Shown here: positions 43,527-53,483 of the stretch, piece by piece
Numbering within the stretch: position 1 is the stretch's first letter
Layout: each line of letters opens with the position of its first letter
Source: Pseudomonas kilonensis
Lineage (GTDB): Bacteria; Pseudomonadota; Gammaproteobacteria; Pseudomonadales; Pseudomonadaceae
Reading direction: 5' to 3'
Length of the DNA stretch: 64,000 nt
Assembly (NCBI RefSeq): GCF_001269885.1
Contig: NZ_LHVH01000035.1
Span: 372,001 to 436,000, forward strand
Made by a program: the position numbers and the translations under genes
Notes under the pieces: model-generated
Database searches by the model: none
Told to the model about the DNA's origin: nothing
Seen by the model: the letters and a program-made list of their open reading frames with translations, nothing else

Positions 43527-44192
43527 ATGTCGCGTCACCTGTTTTTATTCCTGTGCATGGTTTGCTCCACGGTCCAGGCCGTTGAAAAAACCAGCGCAAA
43601 CGATGCCCACGATTTGGCTTACAGCCTGGGCGCAAGCCTTGGCGAACGCCTGCGCCAGGACGTGCCGGACCTGCAGATCAAAGCCTTGGTCGAAGGTTTG
43701 CAGCAGGCCTACCTGGGCAAGCCGCTGGCCCTTGAGGACAAACGCATCGAACAGATCCTGGCCGAGCACCAGGCGCAACTGAACTCGCAATCGACAACGC
43801 CGCAGATCGAAGCCGCGTTGAAAACGGAGCAGAAATTTCTCAACGAAGAAAAGAACCGGCCCGGCGTCCAGCAACTCGCAGACGGCATCCTGCTGACCGA
43901 GATCAAGCCTGGACACGGCGCGAAGGCCGGTCCTCACGGCAAGGTCCAGGTGCTGTACATCGGTCGCTTGCCGGACGGCACCGTATTCGATTCCAACCAC
44001 CAGGCGCAGTGGTTCAACCTCGACAGCGTGATTGACGGCTGGCGCAGTGCATTGCCGCAAATGCCGGTAGGCGCAAAATGGCGACTGGTGATTCCATCGA
44101 CCCTGGCCTATGGCGCCGAAGGGGCGGGAGATGTGATCCCGCCGTTCACGCCACTGGTGTTTGAAATCGAATTGCTGGGCACGACGACCTGA
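43527..44192 (+). CDS. FKBP-type peptidyl-prolyl isomerase, exported (221 aa)
   Basis: Signal peptide MSRHLFLFLCMVCSTVQA, an N-terminal helical dimerisation region (AYSLGASLGERLRQDVPDLQ), then an FKBP domain (about 110-218) with VQVLYIGRLPDGTVFDSN, VIDGWRSALPQMPVGAKW and the closing VIPPFTPLVFEIELL. This is FkpA/Mip-like: a periplasmic folding helper. GGAGAGCACAC precedes the ATG at 43527. It converges with algQ across a strong terminator. Confidence 0.94.
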   Translation: MSRHLFLFLCMVCSTVQAVEKTSANDAHDLAYSLGASLGERLRQDVPDLQIKALVEGLQQAYLGKPLALEDKRIEQILAEHQAQLNSQSTTPQIEAALKTEQKFLNEEKNRPGVQQLADGILLTEIKPGHGAKAGPHGKVQVLYIGRLPDGTVFDSNHQAQWFNLDSVIDGWRSALPQMPVGAKWRLVIPSTLAYGAEGAGDVIPPFTPLVFEIELLGTTT

Positions 44193-44204
44193 CGCTGTCC
44201 CAAT

Positions 44205-44233
44205 AAAAAACGGTGCGCAATGCGCACCGTTTT
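44205..44233. terminator. Bidirectional intrinsic terminator between FKBP gene and algQ
   Basis: A-run, ACGGTGCGCA-TGCGCACCGT perfect stem with a minimal loop, and T-run. It serves the FKBP gene on the plus strand (about 13 bases after its stop) and algQ on the minus strand (about 20 bases after its stop). Confidence 0.85.
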
Positions 44234-44251
44234 CTCATGACCGCGAAACCC

Positions 44252-44710
44252 TCAGGCCTGGACCGCGGCTTCTTCCTTGTGAGCGTTGTGCAGCACTTCG
44301 ATCAGGCAGTCTTCCAGTTCGAAACGTTCGTGCAGCAAGCCGCCCAGCTCCTTGAATTTTTCCGCTACGCACTTGCCTTCATCGCACAGGTCGTTGAACG
44401 CCAGCAGCTTTTCGGTGATGACATCGATGCGCGGGTAGATCTGCTCGGCGAGCTCCAGGCCGCGCTTGTCGTTGAAGGCCTTGGCCTCGCCCGTCAGTTG
44501 TTCGTAGATCTCGAAATGACCGGCAGACACATAGTCGACCAGCACACCGCAGAACTCCTGCAAGGGTTTGCGGCTTTCGCTCAGCGCTTCAGGCTTATCG
44601 CCGAGGGCATCATAGGCCCGAACCAGTTCGTGACGCTCCTGCAACCAGCGATCGATCAGCAGATGCACCCCACCCCAGCGTTCCTGAGCATTCTGACAAC
44701 TTTCGAGCAT
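44252..44710 (-). CDS. algQ: AlgQ (Rsd-like anti-sigma-70 factor, 152 aa)
   Basis: All-helical Rsd/AlgQ protein. MLESCQNAQERWGGVHLLID and KPLQEFCGVLVDYVSAGHFE are conserved with P. aeruginosa AlgQ, which binds sigma-70 region 4 and influences alginate and siderophore genes. Full length. It is adjacent to the FKBP gene (convergent) and close to algP, the known grouping. Confidence 0.95.
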   Translation of the reverse strand: MLESCQNAQERWGGVHLLIDRWLQERHELVRAYDALGDKPEALSESRKPLQEFCGVLVDYVSAGHFEIYEQLTGEAKAFNDKRGLELAEQIYPRIDVITEKLLAFNDLCDEGKCVAEKFKELGGLLHERFELEDCLIEVLHNAHKEEAAVQA

Positions 44711-44814
44711 GGTGATTTCTTCCCTTGTGAGTCATGCCACTCGCAGCCTGTGCACGCCTGATGATCAGGGACAAGCCAGACACAACATGATCGAGCGACA
44801 CAATTCCAATAACA

Positions 44815-44840
44815 CGTGCGGGCCAGATTATGCCCGCACG
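44815..44840. terminator. Strong GC hairpin between dsbB and algQ (9-bp perfect stem)
   Basis: CGTGCGGGC pairs with GCCCGCACG around an 8-base loop. It is about 45 bases after the dsbB stop (minus strand) and 104 bases before the algQ start codon. On the minus strand it is followed by TGTTATTGG, so there is no proper T-run; it is either a weak or Rho-assisted transcript end of dsbB, or part of the algQ leader. Confidence 0.5.
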
Positions 44841-44884
44841 ACAATGGCTTCAAGGTACGCAGGAGATAATGTTCATACAAGTGT

Positions 44885-45427
44885 TTAATCCACGGCCCGG
44901 AGCATCTGCGACGTATCGCCGCTGAGCGGTCGTACCAGAGCACTCCAGGCAAGGCGCAGTAGCAGATAGGTCATCGCGCTGGACACCGCGAGAAAAAACA
45001 ACAGGCTCCATTCGGGGATACTCAGGTCGAACAGTGTCCAAGTGATATTCGCGCAATCGATGGCGCCGTCGAGGACACGATGCAACGCGCACCACCACGA
45101 TTCCATCAGCTTGGGCTGGGCAATACAATCAGGAAACGGCTCGAACGAATGGCTTTGCATCAAGACCTGACGCCATGCCAGGGTCATTCCCCCCGCCGCA
45201 AAAACCAACCCTGCCGCACCATAGAAGAGACTGCCTCTTTGCCCTGGACCGTGTACGCATGCCACAAGGCTGTTCGCCAGGAACAGCATCAGGCACAACC
45301 GCTGCAAGACACACAGGCTGCAAGGTGTCAGGCCGACCGAATATTCCAGATAAGTACTGATGCCCAACGCCAGGGCTGCGGCGATGGAAGCCATGAGAAA
45401 CAAGAAGCGTGAGCTGGCCAAAGACAT
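44885..45427 (-). CDS. dsbB: Disulfide bond formation protein DsbB (180 aa)
   Basis: Four-helix inner-membrane protein that reoxidises DsbA and passes electrons to quinone. The first redox pair CSLC is at residues 36 and 39; the second pair lies in the periplasmic loop around residues 100-126 (DCIAQPKLMESWWCALH and GAIDCANITW contain three cysteines). Full length with an arginine after the first pair (LQRLC). P. aeruginosa has an equivalent paralogue (dsbH/dsbB2) in this place. Confidence 0.94.
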   Translation of the reverse strand: MSLASSRFLFLMASIAAALALGISTYLEYSVGLTPCSLCVLQRLCLMLFLANSLVACVHGPGQRGSLFYGAAGLVFAAGGMTLAWRQVLMQSHSFEPFPDCIAQPKLMESWWCALHRVLDGAIDCANITWTLFDLSIPEWSLLFFLAVSSAMTYLLLRLAWSALVRPLSGDTSQMLRAVD

Positions 45428-45617
45428 GGCGGTTCCGTAACAGAAGAGACAAGCAGTTACGGTAGAGGAAAGCCCTCGGGCCTTTCAAGGCGGGCCAGCG
45501 CAGACACTTCACCGGGGGTGTAGGGAATTCCCGACAGGCCAAAGAGGATTCAGCGCGATGGGCTGTAGGACTTTACTGAGGCCATGACCAAAGCCCCAAA
45601 AACAAACGGGTATCACC

Positions 45618-45704
45618 AGTGGGAGCAAGGCTTGCCCGCGATGAAGACGACGCGGTCTTTCAGAAACCGAGGCGCCTGTTTCGCGAGCAAGCTTTGCTCC
45701 CACT
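45618..45704. repeat. REP-type palindromic repeat pair (family A)
   Basis: AGTGGGAGCAAGGCTTGCCC and the inverted GAGCAAGCTTTGCTCCCACT flank a 47-base spacer. It occupies much of the 304-base gap 45428-45731 between hemY and dsbB, where I see no other gene. Confidence 0.85.
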
Positions 45705-45731
45705 CATGCAGGCGCGCCACAATAACTCATC

Positions 45732-46979
45732 TCAAGTGGACAACACCTGAGCCGGAACCGGCAACGGCGCGGCCAGCAAACGCTCATCCAACAGCCCCAG
45801 CCCCTCCTGGAACAACTGGTTGCTGCGCTCGGCATCGCCCAGTTGCGCCAGCAATCGCGCCAGTTCGGCACAGGCTTCGGGGTTGCGTTGGACGCGCAAG
45901 CTGCTTTCCAGATAGTCCCGCGCCTTGCCCCACAAACTGTTCTGCAGGCATAGGCGCCCCAGGGTCAGCAGCAGGCTTGGATCGGCCGGGTGGTCCTTGA
46001 GCCAACCTTCGGCCGCTTGCAACTGGCGGATCGGATCATTGCCACGCACCAATCCGTACAAGCGCGCCAGATGGCTGTCGTAGTGACGCTTGAGCGCACT
46101 TCGCAGTACCTCTTCGGCTTCGACCTGGGCCCCCAACTGACGCAATTGCTCGGCATAGGCCAGCACCAGCGCCGGCTCCTGGCGCTGCGCGGAGGTCAGT
46201 TGTTGCCAGGCGCGATTGAGCGACTGCAAGCCGACGCTGCCGTCCTCCTCGCGGTGGGCTGCCAGGCTGAGGTTTTCGCCCCAAGCGCGACGCTCCAGTT
46301 CAGCCAGTTCAGCCGGCGGCAGAACCTTGTCCTTGCGCAGTTCCGGCAACAGCCGGATGACCGCCGACCAGTCGCCGCGCTGCTGATGCAGTCGCTGCAG
46401 TTGGCGCAGGACCTGGACGTTATGGGGATGACGCTCATGCATGGCCTGCAGCGTGGTCAACGCGCCGTCGGTGTCGCCTCGGTCCGTCTGCAGTTGCGCG
46501 TGCGTCAGGGCAATGGCCAGTTCCGCCTGGGGCTGACGCTCCAGGGCGCGCTCGAGCAAACTGTCACTTTGTTCGTAAAGACCCTGTTCGTTGGCCGCGC
46601 GGGCGGCACCCATGTAATACAGCAGCGGCTGGCGCTCGGCTTCGGCGGCACGATGCAGGTGTCGCTGGGCACTGGCCCAGCGACCTTCGGCCAGGTCCAA
46701 CTGGCCGTGTTCGATTGCCACTTGCACCCGCCGGCTGCGGTTGCGCCGCGACCACGGGTTGACCACGCCGCTGGACGTAGTCACCAGCCCGATCAGCGCC
46801 CGCAGGCCTCGCCACACCAGCCAGAGCACCACCACCAGCGCCAGGGTGACCCACAGGCCCGCTTCATAACGGAAGTTCTTGTACGCCACCAGCACGTAAC
46901 CCGAATGCTCGGCAATCGCCACGCCCAGCAAGGCAGCGGCAGCGATGACCACGAACAGAATCACGTAGAGACGCTTCAT
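45732..46979 (-). CDS. hemY: HemY-type inner-membrane TPR protein, haem synthesis associated (415 aa)
   Basis: Two N-terminal membrane helices (about residues 5-25 and 42-60) precede a HemY_N domain and TPR-like repeats (EQGLYEQSDSLLERALERQP). The name follows E. coli hemY in the hemCDXY operon. Its exact role is unresolved; it is not the protoporphyrinogen oxidase of Gram-positive bacteria. The start overlaps the hemX stop by ATGA (46976-46979). Confidence 0.93.
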   Translation of the reverse strand: MKRLYVILFVVIAAAALLGVAIAEHSGYVLVAYKNFRYEAGLWVTLALVVVLWLVWRGLRALIGLVTTSSGVVNPWSRRNRSRRVQVAIEHGQLDLAEGRWASAQRHLHRAAEAERQPLLYYMGAARAANEQGLYEQSDSLLERALERQPQAELAIALTHAQLQTDRGDTDGALTTLQAMHERHPHNVQVLRQLQRLHQQRGDWSAVIRLLPELRKDKVLPPAELAELERRAWGENLSLAAHREEDGSVGLQSLNRAWQQLTSAQRQEPALVLAYAEQLRQLGAQVEAEEVLRSALKRHYDSHLARLYGLVRGNDPIRQLQAAEGWLKDHPADPSLLLTLGRLCLQNSLWGKARDYLESSLRVQRNPEACAELARLLAQLGDAERSNQLFQEGLGLLDERLLAAPLPVPAQVLST

Positions 46980-48892
46980 GGCGTGGCCTCCTGCGCGCCA
47001 GGCGCGGGCAGCGGCTTGACCGATTCCTGGGCATTGAGGTTGCGGCGCTCAAGGTAAGCCTGGACGCTGCTCAGCGTGCCCGTCAGGTCCGGGGTGACCA
47101 CCGTCACCGGCTGCTTGGACAGCTCCCCCACGCGTTCGAGCATGATCTTGCTTTGCGGGTTGTCCTGGTTGAAGTTGTTCTTCAACACGTCTCGGGCTTC
47201 AGTCAGCGCCTGGGTGTACACCGGCGCCTGACCATTGAGAGCGGCCCATTGCGCCTGCTCCAGCGCCAGGCTCAAGGCCAGGCGCACTTGCACAAGGCTT
47301 TGCCCGGCCAGCAGCGGACGAACATTTTCATCGGCGTTGAAGTCGATACGGATATAGCGCGAGATCTGGTCCCACCACTGTGCCCAACGACTGGCACCAT
47401 CGCCATCGGCAGTCAGGCCCAAAAGCGACTCACCACGGTCCTTGTACTCGGGTGCCAGCTCGGTCAGCTCCAGGACCTGGTCACGCAAGGCGCCCAGTTG
47501 CAGGAACAGCCCGGTGCGATCCGGTTGTTCGGTGCTGCGCAATGCGGCGAGGGTCTTGGCCAGTTGCTCGCGGGCGGCGAACGAACCGGGGTCGTTCTGC
47601 TCGCGCAGGATTTCATCAGCGCCCTGCACCAGCGCCTGGGCACTGTTGATGTCTTGCAGGGCGGAAAGACGCAGGCTGGCCAGGCGCAACAAGTGCTCGG
47701 CCTCCGCCAGGCGCCAATCCTTGCGGCTGGCACCGAGCACGGTCTCCAGGCGCTGGTTCAGGTGCTGCTGGTCACTTTGCAACTGGGCCACCAGACGCCG
47801 CCGCTCCTCCAGCTCTTCGGCCGGGGGCAATTGCGCCAGGCGCTCGCTCAGGCGTTGCTCGTTGAGCTTGAGGCTCTGGGCCTGGTCATTCAGTGCCTGG
47901 ACCTGGGCGGACTGCTGCTGGTTATTGGTTTGCAGGTGACGCACCTGCCAAACGCCCCAACCGCCTACGGCGACACCGGCGGCGCCGAGCAGCAAGGCAA
48001 CAACGGCCAGCCCGTTGCCGCGACGCGGCACCACTGGGGGCGGGGTTTCAACCGGCGCATCGATCGCTGGCTGGTCTAGATCTTCTTTTGGCAAGGCTGT
48101 TTCGCTCACGTATCCATCCTTTGCATTAGAAAACGGCACGGAGTGTTCCCGTAACGCCGCCAGCAAAGCCGCAGCATTGGCACCACGGCAATCCACAACT
48201 GTTCGGGCCCCGGCGGCACGCGCCATCTCGGCAACCCTTGGGCTTGGAACAAACAACGGTAACCGCGCCAGGGCCGGCCACGCATCGCCGGCCAGCCGCT
48301 GCAGATGCTCGAAGCCCTGCCCACTGCTGACCACCAGTGCGTTCAAGCGTTCCGCTTCGACTTTCGCCGGCAACGCCCCTTCGCCGTAATCAGGCAAGTG
48401 GCGGCGGTACAATTCCAGATAATCGACACTAGCACCTTGCTCGCGCAAACGCTCTGCCAGCAAGCCACGCCCGCCTTCACCCCGAACGATCAACACCTTG
48501 GGGTCGGGCCGCGCAACAGCCTGGCGCAAGACCAAGTGCTCCAGCAAGGCTTCGCTGTCATCGCCGTTATCGGGATAAAACACCGTGAGGCCGGCATCGC
48601 TGAGAATCTGTCCGGTGGCCGCACCCACGCTGAACCAGGGTTGGTCTGGAGGCTGGGGCCAGTATTGGCGCAACAACTCGACGCACAGGCGTGCGGCAGG
48701 TTTGCTGACGACGATCACGGCAGAGTATTGGTCCAGCGCCTGGAATATCGCCCGCCCGGCATCGGACAGCGGGACCGGCTCGATATCCAGCAAGGGCAGG
48801 CTGCTGCTGTAGACCCCCGCTTCGGCCAGGACAGCCGCCAGCGCCGAGGACTCGTCCGCCGGCCGGGTGAGCAGCAGCCGCCAGCCCGTCAC
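46976..48892 (-). CDS. hemD: HemD-HemX in one continuous reading frame: uroporphyrinogen-III synthase fused to HemX-like membrane protein (638 aa)
   Basis: Residues 1-about 255 are uroporphyrinogen-III synthase (GWRLLLTRPADESSALAAVL, VVSKPAARLCVELL, SSGQGFEHLQ), which cyclises hydroxymethylbilane. With no stop codon the frame continues into HemX: a short Pro/Glu-rich stretch, one membrane helix (GLAVVALLLGAAGVAVGGWG), then a long periplasmic coiled coil. The GTG start at 48892 overlaps the hemC stop (GTGA). HemX could also be made separately from an internal GTG at 48109 (377 aa). Pseudomonads normally carry these as two genes, although HemD-HemX fusions are known elsewhere. The frame and sequence were read by eye. 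Confidence 0.85.
   Translation of the reverse strand: MTGWRLLLTRPADESSALAAVLAEAGVYSSSLPLLDIEPVPLSDAGRAIFQALDQYSAVIVVSKPAARLCVELLRQYWPQPPDQPWFSVGAATGQILSDAGLTVFYPDNGDDSEALLEHLVLRQAVARPDPKVLIVRGEGGRGLLAERLREQGASVDYLELYRRHLPDYGEGALPAKVEAERLNALVVSSGQGFEHLQRLAGDAWPALARLPLFVPSPRVAEMARAAGARTVVDCRGANAAALLAALREHSVPFSNAKDGYVSETALPKEDLDQPAIDAPVETPPPVVPRRGNGLAVVALLLGAAGVAVGGWGVWQVRHLQTNNQQQSAQVQALNDQAQSLKLNEQRLSERLAQLPPAEELEERRRLVAQLQSDQQHLNQRLETVLGASRKDWRLAEAEHLLRLASLRLSALQDINSAQALVQGADEILREQNDPGSFAAREQLAKTLAALRSTEQPDRTGLFLQLGALRDQVLELTELAPEYKDRGESLLGLTADGDGASRWAQWWDQISRYIRIDFNADENVRPLLAGQSLVQVRLALSLALEQAQWAALNGQAPVYTQALTEARDVLKNNFNQDNPQSKIMLERVGELSKQPVTVVTPDLTGTLSSVQAYLERRNLNAQESVKPLPAPGAQEATP
48109..48122 (-). 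promoter_or_regulatory. Internal ribosome binding site and GTG start for hemX
   Basis: AAGGA at 48122-48118 (minus strand) is eight bases before GTG at 48109, which begins VSETALPKEDLDQPA, a normal HemX N-terminus. A TAA in another frame (48128-48126) overlaps an ATG just upstream. These signs indicate that hemX retains its own start even though the frame from hemD is open. Confidence 0.6.
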
Positions 48893-49830
48893 GCGTGGCC
48901 GGCCTCGCCGTAGACGGCCTTGAGGATGTCGGCAGCGCCCTGGCTCAGCAGGTCCTCGGCCACCCGCACGCCCAACGCCTCGGCATCGTGGCGCGGTGCC
49001 CGGGCCTCGGCGCTGAGCAGCCGACCACCGTTGGGATCCCCCACCAGGCCGCGCAACCAGACCTGTTCGCCTTCCAGCACGGCGTAACAGGCGATCGGCA
49101 CTTGGCAACCGCCATTGAGGTGTTTGTTGAGGGCGCGCTCGGCGAATACCCGCGTAGCGGTGTCTTCATGGTGCAGCGGCGCCAGCAAGGCGTGGATGTC
49201 GCTGTCGGCGCTGCGGCACTCGATGCCCACCGCCCCTTGCCCACCGGCCGGCAGGCTGTCGTCAACGCTGATGGCCGAGGTGATGCGCTCTTCGAAGCCC
49301 AGCCGGATCAGGCCGGCGGCGGCGAGGATGATCGCGTCGTACTCACCGGCATCGAGCTTGGCCAGGCGCGTATTGACGTTACCGCGCAGGAAACGGATTT
49401 GCAGGTCCGGGCGGCGAGTCAGCAACTGTGCCTGGCGACGCAGGCTGGAAGTGCCGACCACGCTCCCGGCAGGCAGTGCTTCAAGACTGGAAAACGTGTT
49501 GGAGACGAACGCATCGCGTGGGTCTTCCCGCTCGCAGATGCAGAACAGGCCCAGGCCTTCGGGGAAGTCCATGGGCACGTCTTTCATCGAATGCACGGCG
49601 ATGTCGGCTTCGTTGTCCAGCAACGCGGTTTCCAGCTCCTTGACGAACAGGCCCTTGCCGCCGATCTTCGACAGCGGCGAGTCCAGCAGCTTGTCACCGC
49701 GACTGACCATGGGCACCAGGGTCACGATCAGGCCTGGATGGGCCGCTTCCAGGCGGGCTTTGACGTATTCGGCCTGCCAGAGGGCCAGGGCACTTTTACG
49801 GGTGGCGATGCGGATCTCGCGAGGGGACAT
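48889..49830 (-). CDS. hemC: Porphobilinogen deaminase (hydroxymethylbilane synthase, 313 aa)
   Basis: Polymerises four porphobilinogens into hydroxymethylbilane. MSPREIRIATRKSALALWQA, the catalytic-aspartate segment (DIAVHSMKDVPMDFP) and the dipyrromethane-cofactor cysteine in NGGCQVPIACYAVLEG are intact. Standard length. First gene of the hemC-D-X-Y series; it starts downstream of algR in the same direction with a 138-base gap. Confidence 0.97.
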   Translation of the reverse strand: MSPREIRIATRKSALALWQAEYVKARLEAAHPGLIVTLVPMVSRGDKLLDSPLSKIGGKGLFVKELETALLDNEADIAVHSMKDVPMDFPEGLGLFCICEREDPRDAFVSNTFSSLEALPAGSVVGTSSLRRQAQLLTRRPDLQIRFLRGNVNTRLAKLDAGEYDAIILAAAGLIRLGFEERITSAISVDDSLPAGGQGAVGIECRSADSDIHALLAPLHHEDTATRVFAERALNKHLNGGCQVPIACYAVLEGEQVWLRGLVGDPNGGRLLSAEARAPRHDAEALGVRVAEDLLSQGAADILKAVYGEAGHA

Positions 49831-49968
49831 GGATCAATCCGTACTTAAAAGATACGGCAGATAATAACAGCTCAGCCAAAACCGCTTTGATTTGAATCAC
49901 GACCCCAAGGCCTCCCTGGCCGCCAACTCCTCGAAATGAAACGTATGGAACGCCTTGGACCCGCCGCG

Positions 49969-50715
49969 CTAAAGCTGCTGCATCATCTTGCGCACGCCGG
50001 CCACGTGCCGCCGGCTGACAATCAGCGCATCGCCATTCAGGCCCTTGAGGAACAGTTGGAAATGCCCAAGGGGCGTGCGTTGCAAACGCTCGATGCGCTC
50101 GCGGGCCACGAGGGCGTTGCGGTGGATGCGTACGAAACGTTCGCCGAACTCGTCTTCGAGAGCCTTGAGTGGCTCATCCAACAACACCTCGCCACTCTCA
50201 TGGCGCAAGGTCACGTATTTATGGTCGGCTATAAAGTAGACCACCTGGTTCAACGGGATCAGCTCGATGCCTTTGCGGGTACGCGCACTGATATGGCTGC
50301 GCGGGCCGCTACCGCTTTCGGCGGCCGGACGGGTCAACGCCGCCAGTTGCACACGGTTGGGCCGCTCAGCCTTGCGCAAGGCTTCGAGCAACGCCTCGGC
50401 CGCCACCGGCTTGACCAGGTAGCCCACGTCACCGGCCTGCAACACCTCGGGTGGGAAGTCATCCCGGGTGGTACAGAACACCACGGCGGGTGGTGACTCT
50501 CGTTCGCACAACTTCGCCGCCACTTGCAGGCCGTCCAGCCCTGGCATGCGAATGTCGAGCAGCACGATATCCGGCTTGTGGCTGTCAATAAGGGCCAATG
50601 CCTCTTCGCCATTGGTGGCGCTCGGCTCCAGGACACTGTAACCCTCGAGTTCGCCAACCATTCGGCTCAGGCGCTCGCGGGCCAGTGGTTCGTCATCAAC
50701 GATCAGGACATTCAT
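49969..50715 (-). CDS. algR: LytTR-type response regulator AlgR (248 aa)
   Basis: A receiver domain with the phospho-acceptor Asp54 (VLLDIRMPGLDG), the acidic pair DDEP near residue 7 and the lysine in YLVKPVA is followed by a LytTR DNA-binding domain (FVRIHRNALVARERIERL). In P. aeruginosa AlgR controls alginate, twitching motility and other genes and is paired with the kinase AlgZ/FimS encoded next to it. Here no kinase gene lies between algR and argH. The start MNVLIVDDEPLARERLSRMV is used; the longer frame to 50775 has no similarity. Confidence 0.96.
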   Translation of the reverse strand: MNVLIVDDEPLARERLSRMVGELEGYSVLEPSATNGEEALALIDSHKPDIVLLDIRMPGLDGLQVAAKLCERESPPAVVFCTTRDDFPPEVLQAGDVGYLVKPVAAEALLEALRKAERPNRVQLAALTRPAAESGSGPRSHISARTRKGIELIPLNQVVYFIADHKYVTLRHESGEVLLDEPLKALEDEFGERFVRIHRNALVARERIERLQRTPLGHFQLFLKGLNGDALIVSRRHVAGVRKMMQQL

Positions 50716-51177
50716 ATTGCGCTGGATTCCTGCGTGAGTCTCGCACAAGGATAGCGTAGACAGGGGAAGTGACATCCGTCACCGCGATCCACGCTAAGAC
50801 TCGTTCGAGGGCCAAAAAGTGCCGCGAGGCGGTTGCCTATCTTTACCAGCGCTTGCCGACCGATGCCCGAGGCCCGTTGTCGCACGGCGTCGCCGTAGGG
50901 ATTGTTAACTGTCGATCTGACCAATATGAGCTCCCCCTTCTTATCTATACCCGCTGCGCCATGGGTGGAAAAAGCAAAAGTCCTACAGTCCACTGTAGAC
51001 GGTTGCCACGACGATATTGCTCAATCGAAAAATATCGTTGCGCGAAAACCCGGTTGGATCCCAGGGTTCTATCGAAAAAACCTGCCGACCAGTGCCAGCG
51101 CCAGTCCCGGCAACCCTGCTATCATCCGCCGCAGCCTTTAACCGCTACTTTCTCTACAGCCGATCACGAGCGAATTC
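50716..51177. other. algR-argH divergent intergenic region with two palindromes
   Basis: 462 bases, too short for a histidine kinase. It holds a 16-base palindrome CTACAGT-CC-ACTGTAG at 50983-50998 and an inverted repeat ACGATATT/AATATCGT (8-bp arms, 12-base loop) at 51011-51038. Both lie in the half nearer argH. They may be operators or leader hairpins for one of the divergent genes. Several open frames across the region are short and lack similarity or ribosome binding sites. Confidence 0.45.
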
Positions 51178-52572
<1,395 letters not shown>

Positions 52573-52582
52573 AAGCCAAAAG

Positions 52583-52676
52583 CATCGCGAGCAGGCTCGC
52601 TCCCACAGTGGATCTTCAGTGAACACATATTTTGTGACCATGGAGATCAAATGTGGGAGCGAGCCTGCTCGCGATG
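52583..52676. repeat. REP-type palindromic repeat pair (family A)
   Basis: CATCGCGAGCAGGCTCGCTC and the inverted GAGCGAGCCTGCTCGCGATG flank a 52-base spacer. It lies between the convergent ends of argH and the GST gene. Confidence 0.85.
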
Positions 52677-52699
52677 ACTCACTTCAAAACACCTCAAAC

Positions 52700-53359
52700 T
52701 CACTTCTTGGCGGCAATCATCGCCAAAAACGCCGGCATCTCTGCCTCCCGATCCGCAGCGATCCGCCGCACGTTCGGATTCTGCTCCAAGCGCTCCATCA
52801 GCGCCTTGGCCGCCGGCATGTCTGCCAGCAGGTCGATATCGAACAACTTCCTGCCCACCTGGCAGGCCGGCGAGACGCTGTAGAAGAAATACAGATCGGC
52901 AATGGTCAGACTATCGCCCGCCACGTAGGGCGCGAATTTGCCGTGCCGACCGAGCGAGGCGAACCCCTGCCGCAATTCGTCTTTGCTCTTTTCCTTGATG
53001 GCATCGGGCACCGTCATGCCGAAAAATGCCTCGGCAAAGCAAGCCCGCGCCGGCAACTCGATGTACAACTCGATCTCCCTGCACAAGGCCAATACCTGGG
53101 CGCGCTCGAACGGGTCACTGGGCAGCAGGGCCTTGCCTGGCTGGGTTTGCTCGATGTACTCGAGGATCACGCTGGTTTCGTTGATAAACCCCTGCTCGGT
53201 TTTCAACACCGGCACCTTCCCGCGCGGGCTGATGGCCCACGCTTCGGCGGTCTGGTTGGGGTAGAACGGCACTTCTTCGAAGGGCAGGCCCTTCTCCAAC
53301 AGCGCCAGCTTGACCATGTTGTAATAGTTACTGACAGAGAAACCATAAAGCTCGAGCAT
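52700..53359 (-). CDS. Glutathione S-transferase family protein (219 aa)
   Basis: Thioredoxin-like N-terminal domain (LELYGFSVSNYYNMVKLALL, with GKVPVLKT carrying the cis-proline and NETSVILEYIEQ carrying the glutathione-binding acid/serine pair), followed by an all-helical C-terminal domain (VAGDSLTIADLYFF). Cytosolic. Catalysis may use a serine near residue 8-10 or another residue; the substrate is unknown. Confidence 0.92.
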   Translation of the reverse strand: MLELYGFSVSNYYNMVKLALLEKGLPFEEVPFYPNQTAEAWAISPRGKVPVLKTEQGFINETSVILEYIEQTQPGKALLPSDPFERAQVLALCREIELYIELPARACFAEAFFGMTVPDAIKEKSKDELRQGFASLGRHGKFAPYVAGDSLTIADLYFFYSVSPACQVGRKLFDIDLLADMPAAKALMERLEQNPNVRRIAADREAEMPAFLAMIAAKK

Positions 53360-53483
53360 TACAAAGCCTCCAGGCCGTGCGGGGTTGGCAGCATTGCGTT
53401 ATAGACCGTCGGGGTATTTCTTGCCAGGCGCATCACGCCGCTGAATGCAGGTAAACTGGCGACCTTTCTCCCAGGAGCCTGCC

